Source: Phallus indusiatus (taxonomy: Eukaryota; Basidiomycota; Agaricomycetes; Phallales; Phallaceae). From it: a DNA stretch of 64,000 nt. Made by a program: the position numbers and the translations under genes. Position 1 is the first letter of the stretch, and the number at the start of each line of letters is the position of its first letter. The DNA is taken from NCBI GenBank assembly GCA_027605045.1, contig JAQFWX010000016.1:1206051-1270050 (forward strand), given 5' to 3'. The notes beneath the pieces are model-generated. The model ran no database searches and was not told where the DNA came from. It was given only the letters and a program-made list of their open reading frames with translations. Below, piece after piece: positions 24,656-38,507 of the stretch.

Positions 24656-26119
24656 TTATGCCTTTACTGGCATTGGATTTGAAGAAACCGGTGCAGGTGC
24701 AACGAAGATCCTTCGGTCCCAAACATGAATGAGTGTTGGGCCAACGAGCACCACCCACATGAGAACTACAGCAGCACCGTGAATAGCACCAAGCACACGG
24801 AAGAAGTTTGCATCCATCGCGGTACCCAGTTGTATTGTTAATAAGGCAGTAACACCCTATTTCCGTTTGAAATGTCAGAATAAGTCCGAGCTCAAGCTAG
24901 CTTAACAACCCACGTTTGGGAAGACAAGGCCCCAGAAACCCAGTGTAAAAGGCATGCGTTCTCCTCTTGCTAAATTGTGAACAATAGCGCAAAGAGCACA
25001 GCCAAGCCACCAAACAGCCATGGTCCAAAGTATCCAAGCTCCAGCGAAACAGATAAAGCTAATAGCTTGCCCAGCTAACGGATCTCCAAGAATGTACCCC
25101 TCTCCATTAGGTAACAATGTTTTAGCATTGAGACCCGCAATTAGCAGTGAGTATCCTCCTTGTCCGCATGGTCCCAATGGAAGAAAGCAGGATATTATTG
25201 CATTCACGTCAGGCAGACCTTCGATGATAAGCCGACGAAGATAAAGGGTAAGGATCATAAAGGAGAGGGAGAGACCAATGACGACCATGAGGAGCGAGAC
25301 ACCCATCGTAAGACGTGCATGTGGGGTAGAATGAACTGCGAGTGCCGAAGCCAAAAGCTGTCCGGTGGTGCTTGCGACAATAACAGGCACTATAGGAAGA
25401 AGCCAGATAGCGGTAAGCGTGGACATGGAATGCCGTTGATGAACAGTCCTGTATAACGTATTAGATGATGCATAACACAATAAATATGAGAGATTTCCTG
25501 ACATTACGTAGACGACTCCAAAGCAACACAAAAACGAGATTAACGAATCAAGCCACCAAAAGGCCCAAAGAGCATATAGAAACTTTGCACCTCCAACGGC
25601 AAAATACTGATCCACGGTACCCAATCCTATGTTTATTAATGTCGCCGCGCCCATTGGAAAGCAGCCTAAATATAAACTTTGCACGGGATGTCGAAGCATA
25701 TCTGTCCATGAGCCAGGAAAGAGGGTATATCGAGCGATGCTCATTGCCAAGAAAAGGACGAAAAGAATAAGGTCAATGAAGAAGAATATCAATGATACTA
25801 TGTTCATGGCTTTCGAAGGTGTTCCGTAGGGATAGCTGTGGAATATGATACTGACTACGCCTGTACCCATGTTGATGGCGAACCATGCTGGAGGGAAGTT
25901 TCTGCGGAGGATAAAGTCCAGTCAGTCAGTCACAACATACATTGTCATCCTATAGAAGACTAACTTGATAACATCCCGCAGGGTTTTTATCGGCGAGAAA
26001 ATTTGTTGCGTTGTTTTTGGAGGAGCAGTGGCAAGTTCATCGCGGCCGCGTTCCGGTGTTGACCCGGGAGTGTCGGTAAACAAAAGACCAGACTCAAGTA
26101 AGGTCGAATCTTCAGTCAT
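24656..26119 (-). CDS. SLAC1/TDT-family transporter (malate/sulfite efflux type)
   Basis: Polytopic membrane protein of the voltage-dependent anion/tellurite-resistance-dicarboxylate transporter family, which includes fungal Ssu1 sulfite pumps and Mae1 malate permease. Exon 1 (26119 down to about 25965) encodes a hydrophilic N-terminus starting MTEDSTLLESGLLF. Exon 2 begins with the family-typical FAINMGTGVVSIIFHSYPYG. About ten hydrophobic segments follow, with signatures LLPIVPVIVASTTGQLLAS and FLPLGPCGQGGYSLLIAG. After the last intron (about 24857-24912) the protein ends APVSSNPMPVKA with its stop at 24656. No sulfite- or acid-metabolism genes lie nearby, so the transported anion is undetermined. 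Confidence 0.88.
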
Positions 26120-26717
26120 GTCAGGGAAACTCGATGAGTCTGTCGTCCAGTATGCACCCTGTTAAATACAAGACCATAATTCCGAATTCGAGTCACCGAA
26201 ACGGCCAAACTGAATACACATCTTGGAGTCTCGGAACTTGACTTGGAGTCCGATTGCGGAGATCAAAAAATTCCGAAAATTAGTAATGGACATTACTAAT
26301 CGTATAGTGTTTTTCTTCGCAGTCCCTACGACGTCAGATAATTCCGTCAAAATAGTGTCTCAGAGGAACATATTATTATTCTTTTCGTAAAAATCAAATT
26401 TCAGCTACAGACACGTCGATGATATCATGAACTTATCAAAAGCCAAGAAAGTTCTGGCGCTGATGTGCTTCCGATTCAAAATCAAATGAGCCAAGTTCAT
26501 TACGATATTTGTGGACAATGAAGCTGAAGGCCTAGGTCCATGTGTTCAAATTTGACGTGAAGTTGATGCGGCACAGTAAAAGCGGATGTTAATGATAACA
26601 TACAATATCTCTTCATGTCTATCTTTTCTCCATGTTACATTTGTTCTATTTTGAGCTTTACATATATACCCTTCCCCGAGTACGCACGCCGTGGATATCG
26701 TCACGCTGGCAAGTTCC
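26120..26717. other. intergenic region
   Basis: 598 bases between the transporter start and the stop of the fucose-synthase gene. A CTTGGAGTC motif recurs at 26221 and near 26241; otherwise nothing gene-like is seen. Confidence 0.5.
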
Positions 26718-28302
<1,585 letters not shown>

Positions 28303-29028
28303 TTAGACTTCGCTCTTTCTTATGATAAAACAGATCTTAGCAGAGGTCTCTCAAGTATATACATATGCGGCTAAACTACGCATATACTGATCAGTCCCAC
28401 AATAGCGATTATCACGAGTTGGCATCCCTGAGATTCTACCTTTTGTCACGCCGCCTTTCTTTGATCGCAACGACCTCGTCCACCCGATTAACCCGATCTC
28501 AAATTAGTCTTTGTTGATCATCTGCTGTCTCGGAGATCTTTCCTCTGAATGTCTTGCTCGTTGCCGGGCATAGGATCCAAGTCTCGCGACCGACTTCAAG
28601 CCAGGTCCTAACGAAAGAAGCGTGAATGGCTTTAGAAAGTCGAGCTCCATTTTCAAACTTCGTATTAGTTGCGCAGCCAGTCCAACTTTCGATATCATTA
28701 TTGCAGATGCTTGCGGGTATAACTAATAACGTACCTCATCACCTATGGAAGTGATTGGTCTTCGTAGTTTCGGAGGCCGTATGAATCACGTTATCTTAAC
28801 CTTCAAACATATGTCTTCTAGAGGTACTAATATATTATAAGTTTGTGGCCATTTGCATGTGGTGGATCGACGTTGTGGCTGAAGGCATGGGATCAAAGAC
28901 AACGAGAACACAGTCCCGCATGTCATTTCGGGTGGTTGTAGGCACTAAATTCCGGTAATTGTTGGAACGCGGTCTGTTACAACTGGTAATCCAGTCAAAA
29001 GTGTCGATGTGAGCATAAAGCAAATCAG

Positions 29029-29570
29029 TTACATCGAGAGACGAACCTTTCTCAACTTAACATCCAAACCAACTATCTTTCTGTCGACCCTGCCTTGTAA
29101 ACCGCAGACCTCGATACACTTGCCATATGCGATGACGATCCCAGTTCGCATGTCCTCTTTCCTATCAAGTAGTTCTGCTGGAGGTCTGACGAATACTTGT
29201 TAATCAGGATCTCCCCTCGAATGAAGGATTGCCCTGCCTTGACCGTAACATCTTCGCGTTTCATATAGATCCGTCCTAGTTGAATGACGTTCAGGATGGT
29301 AACACTAAAAAAATGTTAAGTTTGTAACACGCATTGCAAAGTGTCGACGGCAGTGCCTCACCTCTGCCCAGTCCAGCTCAATATCCAATGCCTTCAGGTG
29401 ACGTAGACTTGTACGGTGATTGCATACGTGAATTTGCCTGAATTAAGTGTTTCATCTTAAGATGACTCTGTATAGCAAAGTCTCACTTACATCTTCCTAT
29501 AAAGGCCCCACCAATCCAAATGTCCCAGACGATATTCCGAGGCAAAGTTTAAGGATGACGCGATAAGGAG
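29029..29570 (-). pseudogene. orphan coding-like remnant, unassigned
   Basis: On the minus strand a spliceable path reads ASEYRLGHLDWWGLYRKM, then a 52-base intron (GTAAGT to TTCAG), then CNHRTSLRHLKALDIELDWA. A second intron leads to a frame with one internal stop, followed by PAELLDRKEDMRTGIVIAYG and ending at 29029. The composition looks like real protein, but the in-frame stop and the lack of a clear start suggest a decayed gene. I do not recognise the family. The rest of 28261-30215 shows nothing. Confidence 0.35.
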
Positions 29571-30215
29571 TCAATATCAGAACCGCATCTCCTAATTAAC
29601 ATCGATTCTCATCTCAATACATGACAAAAAGGGAAATGTCCGCTATCTCTCAGCTAGCAGTAAACCAAGGTAGAGCTTGGAATCTTCAAAGTCGTCCATG
29701 AATGAGCTGGGGATCGTTTTGTCTGTTATTTTGCGACGTCTGACGTCTGAGGTAAACGTTTAACATCTTCACGTATAATCTGAACTGAATTTACAACCCA
29801 CTTGGAATCTTTAGGAGCCTACATGTGCATCCCTACTTTTGTGCTCGTATTTTTTTTTTCGTCCGCGAGGAGGAAATTGGGACATGGGAAAGTCGGTAAC
29901 AGCTAGCGCGCGCCCTGCATCGTGAAGGTACTCAATCCTCGAAGTAAAAACCGCATTCTATTTGAAACTAACGACTTGATGTCTTCCGAAACTACCAGCA
30001 AGATTTAACCATATGGAAATGGAAACTGACTACACAAACCGGCCTTGCCTTTGTCCGTTCATAATTTTCACACTTCAGGGATTACTCCTTTCCTTTTTTT
30101 TTCAACTCGTCTCGAACTTGAAGCCGTGAACCACAGATATGGAAGAAGAGAGCGCGAATAATTGAGTGCCGCTTACTGCTAGATTGCCAGCAAAAACGCC
30201 AAAAAAAAAAACAGC

Positions 30216-31978
30216 TCAGAAATCTGATTCACTGCTGCTTGTTTCGGATAACGACATATCAACCAAGGTAGTGTCACTTGTGCTTAACACTTCCCAGCTT
30301 GTTTCTAAGGCATTGTCGGTTGATCTGAGGCTTTCCCAATCGCTTTTCGTAGTAAACACACGCAGTGCGTCATAAGCGAAGGAAGCCACTCGTACTGAGT
30401 ATGACAATCAGCCAAAAGCTCGATTATCAATTAGAGCGCAGATTTCACTAACCATCCGAGCTGTTACCTGATTCTGAAACGACGATCTCTGGACTGAAGG
30501 CTTTGAGGGCGGCTGTGATCGAGCAACCCTTTGCTTCAGCAAACTTTTAGAATTGAATCAGTACAAGTTCGAAGTCAATGATAAACAGCCTGAACTACAT
30601 ACATCGTATATAGTCTGCGTCTCAGTTGTGTGGAGCATCGCAATGTGTGTATTTTCTGGCGAACACTGTTAATGCGAATCCATTCGCGTTTTTTTTAGAC
30701 GTAGTATGCAAAAGGCGAAATCGGGAAGGACCTTACCACTAACAGATATGTAAGTACAATATCGTCGGGATCGTCGCTCTGTGTTGTTCAATATTTTGTT
30801 CAAAGATCTGAAATGATAACTTACAGCATCGATCTCCTGGCCTACATGGTGTGGTTGAACCCCATTATGGATGCTGCCTTCCTCTTGCTATTCGTCCGTT
30901 TATCATCCGTTCTTCCTTTGTGAGTCGTTTTTGTAAATATTTACTTACTTTATGACGTCTGAAAGGATTGGATAATCTCTTCTTCAGCCGGTTTTGGTGC
31001 TTAAACTTGTATCCATCGTAAAGAATGGTATGGGAATTTGGAAGTTTGAAAGGATATGAAAAAATCTCTTGAAATTTCCAAAAATCATGGTTTGGAGTCT
31101 TTGATGTTGACTCTTTGACTTTTCCTTCTGCCTCTATATGTTCATTAGCATCACTATGCCGGTTTTGTGGGTCTAGCAGCGTTGATGCTATCCTGTCATT
31201 GTTGAGGTAGAAATCTGATGGTCCGACAACAACCGGCCCACACCTTACTGGAAAGTAGCCCCACCTAGCTTCATCCTTGAACATGGTTTCAACACCTGAG
31301 ACGATTTTAAAGTCAAGGTTAACCGGGAGATCCGGATACCAGAGTGTCCACGCCCAGCTTTCCGCATGAATTATGCGAGTGGGAATGCGTATGGCAGCCA
31401 AAAACTTTTCTTTGTAACCATTCTTGATTCCATGCTCAATTATTAAAGGGATATTTTTAATGATCCACGTTTTGTAATCTTCCTTTTCAACACTCATAAC
31501 AGCGGCGCGCGGCGGTTGGAAGGTGAGCATAGCGCCTTGATTATCGCATTTCTCCACATGAACGGAACCGTCTGACTCGATGTTGAACCTACACAATAAA
31601 AGTAAATGTTCGTGAAAAGTATGAGGCCTTGACTTACTTCTGAGGGCATGTTTTCAAGGTTGCGCGCTCTTTGGAGTCTCGATAGGTTCCGCACACGATA
31701 GGACCTGAGATTAGTGATCGTATAATTATTTCTTCAGTCATCGGAAAATGCTTGAAGTCGCTCGGAAGATGATGTCGTGTTCTGTGAGTGTTTAAAAAAT
31801 GGCCGCAGGGAACGACGGTGTTCATGAGTCGAAGTAAACTTCGACCATTTCCAGACTCTATCCAAATGTCTCCTAACCGAAGAAATGGACCGTTAGCATA
31901 TTCAGGTTGATAAATTGGCCGACCATAACCTGCAGGACTTAGGAGCTGAATATAGCGTTTAGCGTCTACTGTACTCAT
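30216..31978 (-). CDS. conserved hypothetical protein, probably Basidiomycota-restricted family
   Basis: Starts MSTVDAKRYIQLLSPAGYGR at 31978. Recognisable blocks are a GYGRPIYQPEYANGPFLRLG start, GDIWIESGNGRSLLRLMN, ISGPIVCGTYRDSKERATL, FQPPRAAVMSVEKEDYKTW, then a strongly basic stretch (NRLKKRLSNPFRRHKVSKYL) ending at a stop at 30865. Beyond it, further coding-like exons (SDDPDDIVLTYLLV, ENTHIAMLHTTETQTIYD, ITAALKAFSPEIVVSES and a final frame ending at 30216) suggest a longer protein, but the join near 30820-30870 is unresolved. The architecture resembles a family of uncharacterised Agaricomycete proteins seen in many copies; no function is known to me. A decayed partial copy lies at 43740-44235. 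Confidence 0.55.
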
Positions 31979-33151
31979 AATTTGCGCCCTAGTCGAGAGA
32001 GAGCGAGGTTGATCCGGTCAATAGCATAGAGCCAATACCTCGGTTCTGTCACAAAGGGGCTTGAGCGGTCACTGGACTCAACCAAGTTAACTTTTGCTCA
32101 CTTTGCTAGAAACAGCTTGGTTTCCTTTTCTTTCATCATCTTCACACTCTTCAGATTTCAATGACTCCAAAAGTAAAGAATCAAGTTTTTCTCCGGCCCC
32201 AAAGTTCAAACCCGGTTGTAAACTTGTATGAGAAGGGTACTTTCAACCGACTTTAAAAAAAAGAAAGAGAAGACGATGAGGGGGAGAAGAAAAAGAAAAG
32301 AGCGGAACGTTTTATACAGTCGCAACAGGGACCAAGTCTGAAATGACAAACAACAGACCGTGAGTCTCGCATGATCCTTTTTTTCATTTCTTTCCCTCCA
32401 ATAATTTCTCTTTGACAGAAGGGATGCCAGAAAACCCCAAGCTCGCTTTGCACGTTTTAATATCAAAAACAACCTGTCTCCGACTCTGTCGACGAAGAGG
32501 AAGAAGAGGGGCGCAAAATAAGTGAGAAGGTTGTTGGATCGGTACGGCCTTTTCTCTCACCCCACACTAACGACTGTTTTGCTTATATACCGCGTTTCAT
32601 CAGAAGAAAATGCAATTCTAATGCACTCATCTCGATACACGCCAGATTGGGCTCCAGGTTGTTTTGACCCTGTTTAGCCCCAATTCAGTGTTTTACTGAA
32701 CAAGGTCAAAACAGTCTCGCGCGTACCCTCTTCTCCTTTCCATCGAGTGTGTTTCGTATCCTTATTATGTCAAGCATTGTTTCATTGAATCTCAAATGTG
32801 TTCCGAGTCCTCGCTCCTCCCTTTTCTATGCATGTTACTGATACTTATATTAATGTCACTACTTTGATTATGATGTATTGGGCGCGTGACCCTTAACTAA
32901 AACGCGAAGAATATTGATTTATCTGGGTAGGTGTGCAAGGGTCGACTTACGAGACCGCCGCTTGATCCACTCAGCGAGTCATCCGTGCTAATCTATACAA
33001 ACTACTCTGCAGGGTCCAGCATTACGTCGAGTTGCCTTATTCGTTCTCGGTTATGAATGGTCCGAGTGCATGTATGTGATTTATGCTATTTTCTGAGTGC
33101 GTTACTATCTAAATACATATAGGTGTTACATGATAAAATGCACAAAACGTC
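31979..33151. other. intergenic region
   Basis: 1.17 kb between the hypothetical gene and the stop of CPSF73. It includes an A/G-rich run at about 32250-32310. No convincing gene on either strand. Confidence 0.5.
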
Positions 33152-35944
33152 TCAGAAACTTCTCCCATTGCCAATCATGACAAGTCCTAGAATTGCGTTG
33201 AGCCGTTTTCGAAGGAAATCATCCGAACAGACAACCGTCTTCAATTAAACTCAAAAATGAAAATCATTATGTGACTAGAAACTCAATTGAACTCACCAAA
33301 CATTCCGGGTTGACGTAAATATCAGCCTCCGCCGCATCTACAGTGACTTTAAAGATCGTCGGAAGATTTTGGCAACGTATTTCGACGTTTCCAAAATGAG
33401 CTTGTAAAATTATTTTGATGCGCTCTAGGTTGGTCTCGGCAAGATGGGTAGTGTTCATTGAACTATGGGCGTAATGCTCAATGATTCCTATGTACGTCGT
33501 TTTCGGTGAGGTTTACGCAGACAGATCATTGAAAAACAAAATACCGACGTTCTGTCAAAAATAAAGGACTTTTTTGGACTTTCAAAAGTAAAGCAATGAC
33601 TGCATCTGCTATCATGTCATCATGAGGGGATGACGTCCACTCTAAAGTCAGCTCGGAAACTCCTGTTTCCTCCACGGTCAATGTTTTCGTTACCTGAGCG
33701 CAGTATTTGGATATGTTCAATGACAGAGAAGACACAAATTAAACTTACATGGAACACCAAGTTACCATTCTTATTTACTGACTTTTCAATTGGGCCAAAC
33801 ATATATTCGAGCAATGGAATAGTAATTGACGTAGACCATTTGACGCCAAATGAAAACTTCTGTCTCTGTACTATAGTCGCGGAGCAAATTTCATTGAAGT
33901 CACCGGGAGCAGAATCCTCAGAAGGATCGAGTAATACAGAGGAAAACTCTTTTGAGACTAATAAGCCTGAGAGAGTTGCATTGTTTCGTGGTCCGTCCCA
34001 AGCCAGTTTTCCAATGACCTGCAAAGTTTAAATCCAACTGATTCAAGTATGATGTGATGGTTTCCAGGAAAATAATACCTTTGTCAGATTTCGCTGGTTT
34101 TCAAACTCCAAAAGTAAAGGCTCAAGATTACGGGGTGTGTGTATTTTCACGTGCTCATCACGAGAATCAAACCGGCTTTGCAACACGTCTTTAAGTCTGT
34201 GCATTCCATGTCGTTCCCCATGAACGAGCACCTACGGAATAAGTGAGGACCAGAAGCTCGACATACAATTTCATACGTACTACATGCGACGCGCGGACCT
34301 GTTCTATAAAAGCAACGTTCTCCCGGAAATCAACGTGTGCTGAAAACGCAATCTCGTGGATAGATAAACGACAAGGAATAGATTTGCCCCCTCGACCGGT
34401 CAACTCATCCGGTTGGTTTTGAATGATATCCTGTGTTGTGTAAACAAACGGTTTTAATTGAAGGTGCGATCAACAGTGGGGAAACGCAATTATATTGACC
34501 AAACGAGAGAGTAATACAAATGGTGGTATTGCGGTCTATAATAGCATAGATTGAACTTACTCTTGCTAATGTTCCTTCAGCTGAATATCCAGTGATTATC
34601 AGTCCATTGCGGGAATCAGGTGCCCACAACTCCAAAAGCTCTCTGCTAAAACCACTTTGTAGCATCGCGGGCGTCGCGAGTATGACACATGGGGGACCAT
34701 CAGCGACTTTCTTCGCGAACCTGCGGTCTTGCGAGAGATAAGTGACGTATCTATGTTTGTTTATGAAAAAAAAAATATCGCAGGGAAGAGTCCAGAAAGA
34801 CGCACCGGAATTTGAAAGGATTACCTTGACGAGCGAATCGCCTTCGCATGTCAGAATTCAATGTATGTATATTTGCTTGATATACTGCTAAACTTTGGTC
34901 AACCATATCAGAAGTATAATATATAGGGATGGAATGAAGGTCAGGGTGTGCATCCCAATAAGCGTCCAAAACAAGCATTAGTTCCTGAGGCTGTCCCAAA
35001 GCGAAGACGGGCAAAAGGACGTGTCCACCCCGCTTGATTATCTGGTGGACGAGCTTGGTAAAATTTTCCTCCTTTTGATCCCTTCGTCTATGATTTTGAA
35101 CCCCGTGTGTACTTTCGACGATAAGAGCATCTGGTCGAACGGGAGGGATCTCTGCTTTTGGAAGATGTCGGGTTTCTTCCCTTGAATAATCTCCTGTATA
35201 AAGGACCTTGAGACCGTCTATTTCGACCATATACATACAAGCTCCAATGACATGTCCAGCATGATAGGGAGTGAAGGACAACCGGGGAGACGGTGAAATA
35301 AGCTGGTGAGCAGATATCGGAATTATGCTCGAGAGAGAAGCAGCTAGTTCTCCGGATGTGAAAAAGGGTCCTGAAGGTGTTTCGCTACTTGATCATGAGT
35401 ATTTTCCGTGTAGTTTTAGAAAGAAAATGAACCTCGTTCGATCAAAGTCTTGCATTATTAGCTTGTATATTGCTTTTGTAGGGTGCGTCATGTAAACTTT
35501 GCCATTTCCGTCTTTGAAGTTTGTCTTTTCTTGGGCGTTAGTGCCTTCCCATATATGTAATAGTTAATCACAAAACGTGCCTTTTCCATAATATAAGTCA
35601 AAGCAGCAGCATGATCAAGATGAAAACTTGTTCCGGAGCGTTACTCGAGCAAATTCATATCACACACATTAGCCTAACTTACTGCGTAATTAAAATGGCA
35701 TCAACAGTGCTCCAGTCCAAAGCATCTATAAACGGTAACGAGGCTATCCCCGAATGTGCTGGGTGGATGCCTGTGGCAATATTGATATTGTCTGTTACAT
35801 CCAAACTCTTACGTAGAAAAAAAAATCATGCTACTGACCGGCATCACAAACAACAGTAATCCCTTTATATTTCAAAACACAACAGGATCTACCTACTTCC
35901 TGTCCAGCACCTAGCATTGTAACAGACAATGTGCTCGTTGTCAT
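33152..35944 (-). CDS. YSH1: CPSF73/Ysh1 pre-mRNA 3'-end processing endonuclease
   Basis: Nuclear metallo-beta-lactamase/beta-CASP nuclease that cuts pre-mRNA before polyadenylation as part of the cleavage and polyadenylation factor. The start at 35944 reads [20 protein letters not shown]. Splicing produces the zinc-binding motif [16 protein letters not shown]. Further marks are [49 protein letters not shown] and [16 protein letters not shown] (beta-CASP). The C-terminal domain includes [18 protein letters not shown] and ends VMIGNGRSF with its stop at 33152. One intron (35525-35580) appears to be GC-AG. A dead copy of its 5' end lies at 47340-47641. Assignment to Ysh1 rather than Int11 rests on the FHLDHAAAL and [10 protein letters not shown] blocks and the C-terminal region. 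Confidence 0.94.
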
Positions 35945-36030
35945 CGTGGTGAGAGCCAAAAACCTTGCTGCTTGGTGCCTAGCGGAGTTTAAAATGGGAA
36001 CTGAGCCTAGTTCGCCTCATCCAATATCCA
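35945..36030. promoter_or_regulatory. 86 bp divergent promoter between CPSF73 and F-box gene
   Basis: The two start codons face outwards only 86 bases apart, so any core promoter elements must be shared or lie inside the transcribed regions. No TATA box is evident. Confidence 0.5.
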
Positions 36031-37873
36031 ATGGCCACTCCTTGCAGTTCCCTTCTGCAATTACCACCAGAAACAATCATATCAATAATCACAAACTTAA
36101 TCTTAGGCGATGTTCTACGGCTTTCAGAAGTATATTCAACCACATCTCCACATGCATTGACCTTATTGATACACACCACTCTCAGACATGTCGGCTATTA
36201 CACAACATTGTCAAGACATCGACATCCATTCAATACCAAATAGAACGAAAAGTTGCTAATGTAGTTCACGGAGAGAGCCAGTTGTCCATCGCCGATTGTT
36301 TGACTCTCTTAAAGAAAACAGAGCACAAGTGGGCGACATTACAGTTTTCCCGAGTGGAGGAGGCGAGCAGTCGACCAGGCAATTTATGGGAGTTATTTGG
36401 TGGAGTGCTGGCATTCAGCATGCGCTCATCCTCCAATCACATTCACACCTATGAGGGCCTAAGCTTTATTGAGCTTCCTTCAGCTCTTCGGGGTGCGGAA
36501 TCCAAGACTCGTAGTCTCACTAATCTTGGATATAAGATACGCGATTTCGGCATGGATCCAGCCCAAGATCTTTTGGTTGTCATCGAAGTGGTACACGCTC
36601 CGGTTGGATATTTCGCCAAGCTTCTCACAATGTCTACCGGACAATCACACCCTCTGGCATCGCAGCCAATCCTTTCTTGCAACGATAGACCTCCATTGAT
36701 CCGTTACAGTTTTGTTATACAAGTGATGGGTGATTTTCTCGGAGTTCTCCTCCATACAAATCTGCAAAACAATTTTGTTATTCTTCAGGACCAGTTCTTG
36801 CTTTGGAATTGGAAGACTGGGCATAAGGTTTTGGTACGTGGATTAACTGAATTCTTCAAAACCTAACGGACTTAGTATTGTTCAGCAATTAAGCCCGTGC
36901 CAAGATAACATAAGATATGACTCCTTCTCATTTATATCCCCAAGCCACCTCGTCATTCCGAGACTCCAGCCTATCCCAGACACCAATGTATTGCCATATC
37001 TTGAGGTTTACAGCTTCTCCGAGTATACGGGAGAAACTCTCGTTGATCCACACCCGTATCGCACTTTCGAACTTCCCGAGCTGAATGAAGACGTGATTAT
37101 TATTTCAATTACAACGCGCTCAGATCCGTCGCCAGATTGTCTCGGAGTAACGAAAAGCAGCTTACTAACTCGACCCTTCACCACATCGCCTAAATCTCGT
37201 CTACTCACCATTCGCGTCGAGCTAATTAGCCATCTGGTAGAGGTTGAACACGTCATGTTCTTCATACATCAAGAGTCACTCTTGTCAATTCCGAGTACAT
37301 CTAGTTCAGATACATCACATTCCTTGAATATGTACCACTGGGATAGCTGGGGTCCGCGGTACTCTAGGGCGCTTTTATTGGAAGAACATAACTCCGTATG
37401 GGTATGCTACGTCCACGGCACACGGTTCGTGCGTTCTATTGGTGGTCATCCCACCGATCCTCCAGGTCACGAAGGTCACCGTCTGCAGATCCTGGATTTT
37501 AATCCATTGTCGATTAAACGATGTAAGTTCCGACGAGGCTTAGCTAAATCCTTTTCGTGGTGCTAAACCTTCGATTTCGGCGCATTATAGACGGAAATTA
37601 TGGCATGGAAAATATAGAAGTTGTTGATTGGGAAACAATAATCCCTAGGAATAAAAGACTATTCGCCAGAGATATCATTACATCGTTGCCTTACCGACAA
37701 AGCACGAGTGTTCAGTCTTTCCCGCATATTGATTTTATGATCGATGAAGACGTCGTGATAGGATTGCGTCGTGTGGTACGTAAATTTCGTTCAAGTCGTC
37801 TTACCTTCTTATTCTCTTTTTTTTTGTCTAGCCCGAAGGTTTACAACGAGATATTGTGCTTCTAAGCGTATGA
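36031..37873 (+). CDS. F-box domain protein
   Basis: Proposed structure has five exons: 36031-36129, 36186-36833, 36886-37522, 37591-37775 and 37832-37873, coding 536 residues with all phases consistent. The first 56-base intron joins LPPETIISIITNLILGDVLR to LSETCRLLHNIV, giving a complete F-box, followed by the family-typical TSIQYQIER. The remainder (NLWELFGGVLAFSM, LRGAESKTRSLTNLGYKIRD, FSEYTGETLVDPHPYRTFEL) resembles the beta-rich body of Agaricomycete F-box proteins. It is probably an SCF adaptor; target unknown. What looks like a frameshift at about 36190 disappears once this intron is recognised. Confidence 0.8.
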
Positions 37874-38507
37874 TTGTGTAGCGAACGCTGACTGTGGATA
37901 TCGGGTAACAAAACAATCTCAAATATTATATGAATAGAGATGTAGATTCTCTTATCATTATTGGCATGCAAGCTTTCATAGCGTCACTATACAATGCGTG
38001 CACGTGGCAAAGTTCTATCTGCGCGCATGCCATCGTCTAAATCAAACCGATTTGTCGGAGCCAATCACAGAACTCACACTTTCCTTTCGCTTGCCTGGTC
38101 GTGACTAAGGAACTGAAAAAAGAAGTTGTCTCTGGGAATTGAATACACCCTTTATATGGATAGAGATAACGACAAGCACATAAGGTGCAAATCATGTCAT
38201 TCGAGGATAAAGAATAATGGTGTTTTTTTTTCCAGGCATGTGTAATATGTTCAAGCTACAACGAGACTTCTCTTACCTTTTTCAATGGAATTAGGGAGGG
38301 GATCGACGTTTTCTAATATGAGATAGTGGATCTGATAGTCGGGTCGGAAGCCGAGGATTGACTGGGTAGAATTCAACGGGACATGATTTATACCTTGACA
38401 GAAGCATGTATGAAAAGTGGGGCGTGTGCCGATTGACTGGCTTCGCATGCGCAGGCCTATAATATTACGACAGAATGCGTACTCTATAATCTCTCTCTCT
38501 CTCCTTG
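37874..38507. other. intergenic region upstream of permease
   Basis: 634 bases, including a CT dinucleotide run (38490-38503) immediately before the permease start, a common feature of fungal promoters near transcription starts. No gene is recognised; the minus-strand frame 38251-38649 overlaps the permease antisense and is not believed. Confidence 0.5.

Noticed and set aside
36170..36250. Apparent frameshift in the F-box gene at 36031
   Set aside because: A 56-base GT-AG intron at 36130-36185 joins the frames and restores a proper F-box; all later exon phases then agree.
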